Source: Natrarchaeobius halalkaliphilus (lineage in GTDB: Archaea > Halobacteriota > Halobacteria > Halobacteriales > Natrialbaceae). Taken from it: 64,000 nucleotides of DNA. A model generated the notes under the pieces. That model was given only the letters and a program-made list of their open reading frames with translations, did no database searches and had not been told where the DNA came from. The stretch is taken from contig NZ_REFY01000002.1 of assembly GCF_003841485.1 (NCBI RefSeq), positions 434,001 through 498,000 of the forward strand, given 5' to 3'. Position 1 is the stretch's first letter. Each line of letters opens with the position of its first letter. The position numbers were made by a program, and so were the translations under genes. Below, piece by piece: positions 8,112 through 16,059 of this stretch.

Positions 8112-10472
8112 ATGTCCACGCAGATAGAGATGGCTGTACTCTGGCTGGACGAGATCAGTGCCGGCGACCTCGAGACGGTCGGCGGGAAAGGTGCTTCCCT
8201 CGGTGAACTTACGGGTGCTGGGCTGCCGGTTCCGCCGGGGTTCGTGGTGACTGCGGGGACGTATCGATCGTTCATCGAAGGTGCCGGGATCGACGACGAG
8301 CTGTTCGAGTCCGTCGACATCGATGCCAACGACTCGAGCGCACTTGCGGACGCTGCCGACCGCGCGCAAGAACTGATCATCGAAACGCCGTTTCCCGACG
8401 AGCTGCGCGAGGAGATCCTGGCCGCGTACCACGACGTGGGAACCGACGGAGAGGCGTTCGTCGCGGTTCGGTCGTCCGCGACGGCCGAGGACCTGCCCGA
8501 CGCCTCCTTTGCCGGCCAACAGGAGACGTTCCTGAACGTCACGGAAGACCAGCTCCTGAATCGCGTTCGCGAGTGCTGGGCCTCGTTGTTCACACAGCGG
8601 GCGATCTACTACCGACAGGAACAGGGATTCGATCACGCGACGGTCAACATCGCGGTCGTCGTCCAGCAGATGGTCGATGCCGAAAAGTCCGGCGTGATGT
8701 TCACCAGCCACCCCTCGACGGGTGATCCGACGATGATCATCGAAGCCGCCTGGGGGCTGGGCGAAGCCGTCGTTTCCGGAGCGGTCTCACCGGACAACTA
8801 CGTCGTTCCTCGAGACGAGGGAGTGACCGACGTCACCGTCGCCGAAAAGAAGGTGATGCATCTCAAAGATCCCGAGACGGGCAAAACCGTCGAGCGGGAC
8901 GTTCCGGATGACAAACGTAATGCGCGCGTGGTCAGCGACGAAGAAATCGATCAGCTCGTCGAACTCGGTGAGCGCGTCGAGAATCACTACGACGAGCCCC
9001 AGGACGTCGAGTGGGCGATGGTCGACGGCGAAGTCTTCATGCTCCAGTCCCGCCCGATCACGACGATCGACGAGGCGGCGGAAGACGACGTCGATTCCAC
9101 GGCCGCCCCGCGGACCGCCGCAGGCGTAACTGACGGAAGCGGCAGCGTCAAAGCCGATCAGGCGAGCGTCGATTCGGAATCGGAAAACGGCGGCTCCGGC
9201 GAGATCCTCGTCGACGGGCTCGGATCGAGTCCCGGGATCGTAAGCGGCCCGGCGAAGATCGTCAAAAAGCTCGACGATCTCGCGAAAGTCAGCGACGGGG
9301 ACATCATCGTCACCGAGATGACGATGCCCGATATGGTTCCAGCGATGAAACGCGCCTCCGGGATCATCACCGACGAGGGTGGGATGACCAGCCACGCCGC
9401 GATCGTCTCTCGAGAACTCGGCGTTCCCGCGATCGTCGGGACGACCAACGCGACGACCGTCCTAGAGGACGGCCAGGCCGTTACCTTAGACGGCGAGAAA
9501 GGAGCCGTTCTCGAGGGAACGGAAGTCGAACCCGAAGACGAAACCGAGCCGGTCGAGGAGGTCCGCCCGCAATCGCCGGTCAAGCCGATGACGGCGACGG
9601 AGGTGAAGGTCAACGTCTCGATCCCCGAAGCGGCCGAACGAGCGGCTGCGACCGGTGCCGACGGCGTCGGCCTCCTTCGAACCGAACACATGATCCTCTC
9701 GCTGAACCAGACCCCCGAGAAGTTCATCGAGGAAAACAGCGCGGACGCCTACATCACGGAACTCCTCGAGGGAATCCGGAGCGTTGCCGACGAGTTCTAC
9801 CCCCGCCCCGTCCGCGTTCGAACGCTCGATGCACCGACGGACGAGTTCCGCCAACTCGAGGGCGGCGAGGACGAACCCAAAGAGCACAACCCGATGCTCG
9901 GCTACCGCGGTATTCGCCGTTCGATCGATCGAACCGAGGTGTTCGGCCACGAACTCGAGGCGTTCCGTCGACTCTACGACCTCGGCTACGACAACGTCGA
10001 GATCATGTTTCCGCTGGTCAACGACGCCGAGGACGTCTACCGCGCCAAACAACGCATGATCGAGGCGGGGATCGATCCGGACAAGCGCAAGTGGGGCGTG
10101 ATGATCGAGACGCCCGCATCGGCGCTCTGCGTCGAGGAGATGGCTGCCACCGGCATCGACTTCGCTTCCTTCGGAACGAACGACCTCACCCAGTACACGC
10201 TCGCGGTCGACCGCAACAACGAGCACGTCGCGGATCGATTCGACGAGCTTCACCCCGGCGTCTTGCGGCTCATCGGTGACGTCATCGAAACCTGTCGCGA
10301 ACACGACGTCGATACGAGCATCTGTGGCCAGGCCGGCTCCAAACCCGACATGGTCCAGTTCCTCGTCAACGAGGGCGTCAGCTCCATCTCCGCGAACATC
10401 GACGCCGTCCGCGATGTCCAACACGAGGTCAAACGCGTCGAACAGAAACTCCTGCTCGAGTCGGTTCGGTGA
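8112..10472 (+). CDS. ppsA: phosphoenolpyruvate synthase (pyruvate, water dikinase)
   Basis: A 786-residue gluconeogenic enzyme making PEP from pyruvate, ATP and water. Domains in order: an N-terminal nucleotide-binding domain (VGGKGASLGELTGAGLPVPPGF, then EDLPDASFAGQQET), and an acidic Ser/Gly/Asp-rich linker of about 50 residues (about 322-370). Next is the swivelling phosphohistidine domain with GGMTSHAAIVSRELGVPAIVG near residue 423, then a C-terminal PEP/pyruvate barrel ending with the catalytic-Cys motif CGQAGSKPDM near 737. The ATG at 8112 fits a leaderless promoter; an ATG at 8130 (MAVLWLDEI) is the alternative start. The linker looks longer than in non-halophile relatives. Expression probably opposes that of pyk at 18392. 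Confidence 0.96.
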   Translation: MSTQIEMAVLWLDEISAGDLETVGGKGASLGELTGAGLPVPPGFVVTAGTYRSFIEGAGIDDELFESVDIDANDSSALADAADRAQELIIETPFPDELREEILAAYHDVGTDGEAFVAVRSSATAEDLPDASFAGQQETFLNVTEDQLLNRVRECWASLFTQRAIYYRQEQGFDHATVNIAVVVQQMVDAEKSGVMFTSHPSTGDPTMIIEAAWGLGEAVVSGAVSPDNYVVPRDEGVTDVTVAEKKVMHLKDPETGKTVERDVPDDKRNARVVSDEEIDQLVELGERVENHYDEPQDVEWAMVDGEVFMLQSRPITTIDEAAEDDVDSTAAPRTAAGVTDGSGSVKADQASVDSESENGGSGEILVDGLGSSPGIVSGPAKIVKKLDDLAKVSDGDIIVTEMTMPDMVPAMKRASGIITDEGGMTSHAAIVSRELGVPAIVGTTNATTVLEDGQAVTLDGEKGAVLEGTEVEPEDETEPVEEVRPQSPVKPMTATEVKVNVSIPEAAERAAATGADGVGLLRTEHMILSLNQTPEKFIEENSADAYITELLEGIRSVADEFYPRPVRVRTLDAPTDEFRQLEGGEDEPKEHNPMLGYRGIRRSIDRTEVFGHELEAFRRLYDLGYDNVEIMFPLVNDAEDVYRAKQRMIEAGIDPDKRKWGVMIETPASALCVEEMAATGIDFASFGTNDLTQYTLAVDRNNEHVADRFDELHPGVLRLIGDVIETCREHDVDTSICGQAGSKPDMVQFLVNEGVSSISANIDAVRDVQHEVKRVEQKLLLESVR

Positions 10473-10495
10473 CCCCCTGAACGGGACGATTCGGC

Positions 10496-10645
10496 TTACT
10501 CATCGGTGCGCTCCACCGGAACGGCTTCCTCCTCGATTTCGCCATAAAACGAACGAAGAGCGGCTTTCGTTGCCGAGTAGACCACGATCCAGATGACACC
10601 GAACAGGATGAGGATTCCGGTGACAGGCTCGACCGGACTGTCAAT
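10496..10645 (-). CDS. 49-residue single-helix membrane protein, possible ATT start
   Basis: This reading frame has one membrane segment (GILILFGVIWIVVYSATKAA) followed by RSFYGEIEEEAVPVERTDE and a TAA stop at 10496-10498. Its composition, hydrophobic helix then basic then acidic tail, is convincing for a small membrane protein. No ATG, GTG or TTG lies between the upstream in-frame TAA and the body, so the only plausible start is ATT at 10643-10645 (giving DSPVEPVTG). Either a rare initiation codon is used or an ATG was lost by one substitution. The gene is convergent with ppsA. Function unknown. Confidence 0.5.
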   Translation of the reverse strand: MDSPVEPVTGILILFGVIWIVVYSATKAALRSFYGEIEEEAVPVERTDE

Positions 10646-10906
10646 TTACGAGTGTATGTGTGAAGAAATTATCGATCGAGTACTGTTGGGTAGTGCTGTC
10701 CTGGGCGACGCAGCACTGCCCGTGATGAGGAACCACTCCACGACGCAATCTCGAGGATACCGAAGAGAACGTGAGGCGAGAACTCGTCCCGGTGACGAAC
10801 GTGCGAGAGCGATCCGAGCGAATACGAAACACCGTCGAACCGCGCTACTCGACTCGTTTGTCGGCCAAACGCAACGCATAAGCGATCGACCGTTCACGTC
10901 CCTGAT

Positions 10907-11992
10907 ATGCAGATGGAGCCGCAGCCGTTCGACCGGGTGCTCTCGTCGATGTGTACGGAACCCCACCCGGTGGCACGCGAGGCGGCCGAACGGTTTCTCG
11001 CGACGAACCCCGGGGATCCGGGGACCTATCGGACCGTCTCCGCACTCGAGGACGATGCTATCGCCATCCTGGGCGAGATCGCCGGCCTCGAAGAGCCGGC
11101 AGGCTACGTGGCGAGCGGCGGGACGGAAGCGAACGTTCAGGCCGTTCGGATAGCCCGCGAACGTGCCGACGACCGTCGACCGAACGTCGTCATCCCCGAC
11201 TCCGGTCACTTCAGCTTTCACAAGGCTTCGGACGTTCTCGGCGTCGAGTTGCGGGTCGTTCCGACCGACGACCGCCACCGGGCCGACGTAGCGGCTGTCC
11301 GCGCCGCCGTCGACGAGGAAACGGCGCTCGTGGTCGGCGTCGCGGGATCGACCGAGTACGGCCGCGTCGATCCGATCGTAGTCCTCTCCGAGATCGCAGC
11401 CGATGCCGGCGCTATGTGCCACGTCGACGCCGCCTGGGGCGGATTCGTCCTGCCGTTTACCGACTACGAATGGCACTTCGACCACGCGGCGATCGATTCG
11501 ATGACGATCGATCCCCACAAGATGGGACAGGCGGCCGTTCCGGCGGGCGGATTGCTCGTTCGTTCGTCCGACCTCCTAGACGAACTCGCCGTGGACACGC
11601 CGTATCTCGAGTCGACCGATCAGGCGACGCTCACCGGGACCCGATCGGGAGCAGGTGTCGCCAGTGCGGTTGCGGCGATGGACGAGTTGTGGCCCGACGG
11701 CTATCGCGGCCAGTACGTTCGCTCGCAGAACAACGCCGAGTGGCTCGCAGGTGCGCTAGAACAGCGCGGATACGCGGTGGTGGAACCGACACTGCCGCTG
11801 GTCGCCGCCGACATCCCGCAGTCGACGTTCGACGCCCTGCGCGCGGAGGGATGGCGTCTCTCCAGAGCAGCGACGGGCGAGGTTCGGATCGTCTGTATGC
11901 CCCACGTCACTCGAGAGATGCTCGCTTCGTTCGTCGACGATCTGGATCGTCTCGAGTCTCGGTCGAGTGCTCCCACGGCGGGTGACGACTGA
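10907..11992 (+). CDS. mfnA: MfnA-type PLP-dependent decarboxylase (L-aspartate/L-tyrosine decarboxylase)
   Basis: A 361-residue group II PLP decarboxylase. [19 protein letters not shown] is the cofactor phosphate loop, [13 protein letters not shown] holds the conserved Asp/Ala, and [16 protein letters not shown] carries the PLP lysine at about residue 204. In methanogens MfnA makes tyramine for methanofuran. Haloarchaea lack methanofuran, and archaeal homologues have been shown to make beta-alanine from aspartate for coenzyme A, so that role is more likely here. The start chosen is the ATG at 10907 with a CATAAG box about 28 bases upstream. A small membrane protein gene follows after five bases. 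Confidence 0.92.
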   Translation: MQMEPQPFDRVLSSMCTEPHPVAREAAERFLATNPGDPGTYRTVSALEDDAIAILGEIAGLEEPAGYVASGGTEANVQAVRIARERADDRRPNVVIPDSGHFSFHKASDVLGVELRVVPTDDRHRADVAAVRAAVDEETALVVGVAGSTEYGRVDPIVVLSEIAADAGAMCHVDAAWGGFVLPFTDYEWHFDHAAIDSMTIDPHKMGQAAVPAGGLLVRSSDLLDELAVDTPYLESTDQATLTGTRSGAGVASAVAAMDELWPDGYRGQYVRSQNNAEWLAGALEQRGYAVVEPTLPLVAADIPQSTFDALRAEGWRLSRAATGEVRIVCMPHVTREMLASFVDDLDRLESRSSAPTAGDD

Positions 11993-11997
11993 TCGAG

Positions 11998-12327
11998 ATG
12001 GCGCTCGATCGAATCGACGGGATCGCGTTCGTCGGCTTCGTTCTGGTGGGCGTAGCGGCGACGGTCCTCGACGGGGCGCTCGCGGCTGCCGCACTGGCTG
12101 GCGTGTTGCTCTCGGTCGCGAGCTGGCGACTCTACGGCGGACGACCCTGGGAGGCGCTGGGCTGGCTCTCGTGGGTCGGTGCGGCGGTGACGCTCGTGAT
12201 CGATCCCGGTGGGCTGACGTTTCTGGTCGCGTTCGGTGGCTTTGGACTCGTCGGGATCTGTCTCCTCGTCGGCGATCGACTCGGGTTCCTTCCGGACGTC
12301 TGGACCGTCGGAACAGCGACGAACTGA
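11998..12327 (+). CDS. small hydrophobic membrane protein
   Basis: A 109-residue protein with about four hydrophobic stretches: IAFVGFVLVGVAATVL, ALAAAALAGVLLSVA, ALGWLSWVGAAVTLVID, then FLVAFGGFGLVGICLLVGD. The Trp-rich centre (WRLYGGRPWEALGWLSW) is notable. It starts five bases after the mfnA stop, so it is probably co-transcribed, although nothing ties it to CoA synthesis. It is unlike any named family I recognise. Confidence 0.7.
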   Translation: MALDRIDGIAFVGFVLVGVAATVLDGALAAAALAGVLLSVASWRLYGGRPWEALGWLSWVGAAVTLVIDPGGLTFLVAFGGFGLVGICLLVGDRLGFLPDVWTVGTATN

Positions 12328-12353
12328 GCGCTCCAGGACGGTGAACAACGGTG

Positions 12354-12380
12354 GGATGACGGATAGACTGGCTGTCATCC
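12354..12380. terminator. inverted repeat between convergent genes (weak terminator candidate)
   Basis: GGATGAC at 12354-12360 pairs with GTCATCC at 12374-12380 across a 13-base loop, in the gap between the convergent ends at 12327 and 12406. There is no clear T run, so the assignment rests on position and pairing only. Confidence 0.25.
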
Positions 12381-12405
12381 GCAAACGAGCCCGAACGGAT
12401 CGACG

Positions 12406-13773
12406 CTACAGATCAGCGAGCCACTCGCTGAAGGGGCCCGTCAGGAATTCGACGTAGTCGAGGACGCCGAGGGTGAGCGCGACGAACAGTGCCAGAACGA
12501 CCGGGATACGCACCGCCCAGATCCAGGCGGTTCCGTACCCCCCGAGATCACCGATGCCACGCTCGAGTTCTTCGATCGCGAGCGTCGACAGGGACCACCC
12601 GACGAGGATCATCAACAAGAGCCCGCCGAGAACCAGCAGGATCTGGTCGGCAAAGAGGTCGAACAGATCGAGCAGGACGAGGTCGTACGCCGACGGGATG
12701 CCGAGCAGAAACATGGCGCCGCCGATACCGATCGCGGCCGTCATCCGGTCGACGTTTCGTTCGTCGATCGCGTAGGAGACGACGACTTCCATCAGGCTGA
12801 TCGCACTCGAGAGCGCGGCGATGGCGACGGTGCCGAAGAACACCGCCCCGATCAGCCAGCCGAGGGTGAGATCCCCGAAGGCTGCCGCGAGCGAGACGAA
12901 GATCGCACCCGCGCCCGGATCGCCCGGATCGATGCCTGCGGTAAAGAGGATCGGGAAGACGATCAGTCCCGTGACGAACGCGATCATCGTGTCGAAGCCG
13001 ATGACGATCGCGCCGTCCTCAGCGAGGTTTCGGTTCTCGTCGAGATAGGAGGCGTAGGTGATCATCACACCCATCCCGAGCGAGAGGGTGAAAAAGGCCT
13101 GCCCGGCCGCGGCGGGCAGGATACTCGTCCAGTTTGCCGCGATTACGTCCCACTCTGGCGCGAGGTAGTAAGCGTAGGCGTCGCTCGCCCCCTCGAGAGT
13201 GGCGGCGTATATCGCGAGTCCGATCGTGATGGCGATGATCGCCGGGACCATCACCTTGACCGCGAGCTCGATTCCGCGTTTGACCCCCAGCCCGACGATG
13301 AGTATCACCGCAGCCATGAAGACAGCGTGGAGGAAGATCGCGTCGAGACCGCTTGCGAACGTGACGAACTGGCCCTCAGCTTCGCCGGCATCTGCGAGGT
13401 AGCCGTCCTGAAGTCCGAGTATCGTATAGCGGATCGTCCAACCGGCGACGACGCTGTAGTACGAGAGGATGACGAACCCCGTTGCGACGAAGATCCAGCC
13501 GACGTAGCGCCACGCGCCCCCGCCGATCTCCTTCAACGCGCCGACCGGATTGCGTTCGGTGTGGCGACCCACGACGAACTCGACGAGCATCGCCGGGAAG
13601 CCGACCAGAACGATGAATAACAGATACATCAGCAGGAAGCCTGCACCACCCTCCTGTCCGACCTGAAACGGGAAGCGCCAGATGTTCCCGAGGCCCACCG
13701 CACTCCCGACGGCCGCCAGGATGAATCCGATACGAGTCGCCCACGTCTCCCGTGGCATGTTGACGGTGCTCAT
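12406..13773 (-). CDS. sodium-dependent transporter, SNF (neurotransmitter symporter) family
   Basis: A 455-residue protein with about 11-12 membrane segments. The start region WATRIGFILAAVGSAVGLGNIWRFPF is the hallmark of the NSS/SNF family; its Gly-rich unwound first helix binds substrate and Na+. SYYSVVAGWTIRY and AFFTLSLGMGVMITYASYL are the usual helix 3 and helix 6 motifs. Such proteins bring amino acids or related amines into the cell with Na+. The substrate is unknown. A good TATA box, TTTTATAAAA at 13793-13802, stands about 22-29 bases before the ATG. Confidence 0.93.
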   Translation of the reverse strand: MSTVNMPRETWATRIGFILAAVGSAVGLGNIWRFPFQVGQEGGAGFLLMYLLFIVLVGFPAMLVEFVVGRHTERNPVGALKEIGGGAWRYVGWIFVATGFVILSYYSVVAGWTIRYTILGLQDGYLADAGEAEGQFVTFASGLDAIFLHAVFMAAVILIVGLGVKRGIELAVKVMVPAIIAITIGLAIYAATLEGASDAYAYYLAPEWDVIAANWTSILPAAAGQAFFTLSLGMGVMITYASYLDENRNLAEDGAIVIGFDTMIAFVTGLIVFPILFTAGIDPGDPGAGAIFVSLAAAFGDLTLGWLIGAVFFGTVAIAALSSAISLMEVVVSYAIDERNVDRMTAAIGIGGAMFLLGIPSAYDLVLLDLFDLFADQILLVLGGLLLMILVGWSLSTLAIEELERGIGDLGGYGTAWIWAVRIPVVLALFVALTLGVLDYVEFLTGPFSEWLADL

Positions 13774-13792
13774 GACATCTTATGGCACGTTA

Positions 13793-13802
13793 TTTTATAA
13801 AA
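13793..13802 (-). promoter_or_regulatory. TATA box of the SNF transporter gene
   Basis: TTTTATAAAA is the clearest archaeal TATA element in the window. It lies 20-29 bases from the transporter ATG, matching leaderless transcription. metG, on the other strand, appears to use GTTTTACG near 13848-13855. Confidence 0.55.
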
Positions 13803-13879
13803 GATTGTCGGGAGCGTTAAACAAGTCTCAGCGATCGAAAACCGGCGGGTTTTACGCCGCCCAGCGAAAGAGTACGGGT

Positions 13880-15991
13880 ATGAGCACCGACGAGTTTCCG
13901 ACGGACCGCCCCGCGGTCGTGACCTGCGGGTTGCCCTACGCCAACGGGGACCTCCACATCGGTCACCTCCGTGGCTACATCGGCGCGGACGCCTTTCGCC
14001 GCGCGCTCGAGACCCTCGGACAGGAGACCGCCTACGTCTGCGGCTCGGACATGCACGGCACGCCGGTCGCCGTCAACGCCGAGAAAGAAGGCGTCGCCCC
14101 CGAGGCGTTCGCACTCGAGTGGCACGAACAGTACGAGGAGACCTTTCCACAGTTCAACGTCGATTTCGACAACTACGGCCACACGCACGACGAGACCAAC
14201 ACCGACCTGACGAAAGAGATCGTCCGGACCCTGGACGAGAGGGGCTACGTCTACGAGAAGGAGATCCAGGTCGCCTACGATCCCGAGGCCGACCAGTATC
14301 TTCCCGACCGGTACGTCGAGGGGACCTGCCCCTACTGTGGCGAGAAAGCCCGCGGCGACGAGTGTGACGAGGGTTGTCAGCGTCACCTTGAGCCCGGCGA
14401 GGTCGAGGATCCGACGAGTACGATCACCGGAAACCCGGCCGAGTACCGGAACCGTTCACACAAGTTCTTCGAGGTCTCGGAGTTTTCGGACTACCTGAGC
14501 GAGTTCCTCGACGGCCTCGAGGGAACGTCGAATGCGCGCAATCAGCCCCGGCAGTGGATCGAAGACGGCCTACAGGACTGGTGTATCACGCGGGATATGG
14601 ACTGGGGGATCGACTACCCCCACGGCGACGACGAGGACGGCGACGACCTCGTCCTCTACGTCTGGGTCGACGCCCCCATCGAGTACATCTCCTCGACGAA
14701 GCAGTACACGGAACGCGTCGGAGCCGACGAGTACGACTGGGAACGCGTCTGGACGGAAGACGGTGACATCGTCCACGTCATCGGTCGCGACATCATCCAG
14801 CACCACACGATCTTCTGGCCGGCGATGCTCGAGGGGGCCGGCTACAACGCGCCGCGAGCCGTCGCCGCAACCGGGTTCATCACCATCAACGGCAAGGGTC
14901 TCTCGACCAGCCGAAACCGGGCGATCTGGGCGAAGGAGTACCTCGAGGAGGGCTTCCATCCCGATCTCCTACGATACTATCTGACGACCACGGGCGGCCT
15001 CCAGCAGGACGTCGACTTCTCGTGGGACGCCTTCCAGGAGAAGGTCAACGGCGAACTCGTCGGTACGGTCGGCAACTTCTGGTACCGATCGTTGCTGTTT
15101 GCCTATCGAAATTACGAGGGAACGCCCGACGAAGACGCCTCCGAGGAAGTCAGCGAGCGGATCGAGGCCGCGATCGGTGACGTCCGCGAAAGCGTCAACG
15201 GGTACGATCTGCGCGGCGTCGGCCAGGCCGCAACCCGACTCGCACAGTTCGGCAACGAATACATCCAGCGCAACGAGCCCTGGAAGCTCACCGACGACGA
15301 GCCCGAGAAAGCGGCACAGGTCATTCGCGACTGCGTCCAGATCGCAAAGGCCGTCGCCGTTCTGCTCGAGCCGATCACCCCCGACAAGTCACAGGCGCTG
15401 TGGGGACAGATCGGCGAGGACGGCGAGGTAGCGAACGCCCACCTCGAGGACGCCCTCCAGTCACCGCCGCGCAACTTCGACGAACCCGGAGAGCTCTTCG
15501 AAAAGATCGAAGACGACCGCGTCGACGAACTCGGAGAGCAACTCGAAGCGCGAGTCGCCACCGCCTCGGACGACGAGGGAGAGGAAGCCGAAGGCGACGA
15601 CACCCCGGCGGACGAACCCGACGATACGGCCGATTCGGGGTCGGAGACGGACGGCCTCGAGCCCCTGCTCGACGAGCGCATCGGCTTCGAAGACTTCCAG
15701 AACGTCGACATCCGCGTCGGCCGCATCGAAACCGCCGAGGGCATCGAAGGTGCGGACGACCTCGCGCGACTCGAGGTCGACATCGGCTTCGAGATCCGCC
15801 AGGTCGTCGCGGGGATCAAGCAACTGCACGATCTCGATGAGCTGCCGGGGACGAAGTGCGTGCTGCTCGCGAACATGGAGCCTGCGGAGCTGTTCGGCGT
15901 CGAATCGAACGGGATGATCCTCGCCGCCGGCGAGGAGGCGGACCTGCTGACGACCCACGACGACGCAGAGATTGGCGAGAAAGTTCGGTAG
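13880..15991 (+). CDS. metG: methionyl-tRNA synthetase
   Basis: A 703-residue class I synthetase charging tRNA-Met. The HIGH motif is in GLPYANGDLHIGHLRGYIGA, and the zinc cysteines are CPYCGEKARGDECDEGC. The KMSKS loop is the variant KGLSTSR near residue 338. After the anticodon-binding domain come an acidic Asp/Glu linker and a C-terminal OB-fold tRNA-binding domain (about 602-703; VDIRVGRIETAEGI and MEPAELFGVESNGMILAA), related to EMAP/Arc1 domains and fused here rather than separate. The ATG at 13880 is chosen; the upstream extension is antisense to the transporter start. Confidence 0.97.
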   Translation: MSTDEFPTDRPAVVTCGLPYANGDLHIGHLRGYIGADAFRRALETLGQETAYVCGSDMHGTPVAVNAEKEGVAPEAFALEWHEQYEETFPQFNVDFDNYGHTHDETNTDLTKEIVRTLDERGYVYEKEIQVAYDPEADQYLPDRYVEGTCPYCGEKARGDECDEGCQRHLEPGEVEDPTSTITGNPAEYRNRSHKFFEVSEFSDYLSEFLDGLEGTSNARNQPRQWIEDGLQDWCITRDMDWGIDYPHGDDEDGDDLVLYVWVDAPIEYISSTKQYTERVGADEYDWERVWTEDGDIVHVIGRDIIQHHTIFWPAMLEGAGYNAPRAVAATGFITINGKGLSTSRNRAIWAKEYLEEGFHPDLLRYYLTTTGGLQQDVDFSWDAFQEKVNGELVGTVGNFWYRSLLFAYRNYEGTPDEDASEEVSERIEAAIGDVRESVNGYDLRGVGQAATRLAQFGNEYIQRNEPWKLTDDEPEKAAQVIRDCVQIAKAVAVLLEPITPDKSQALWGQIGEDGEVANAHLEDALQSPPRNFDEPGELFEKIEDDRVDELGEQLEARVATASDDEGEEAEGDDTPADEPDDTADSGSETDGLEPLLDERIGFEDFQNVDIRVGRIETAEGIEGADDLARLEVDIGFEIRQVVAGIKQLHDLDELPGTKCVLLANMEPAELFGVESNGMILAAGEEADLLTTHDDAEIGEKVR

Positions 15992-16059
15992 CGGACCCGC
16001 ACGAATCTGCACGTTTATCCACGGTATTTCGACAGTCGGCGCGTCCCTGGCCTGCCGGG

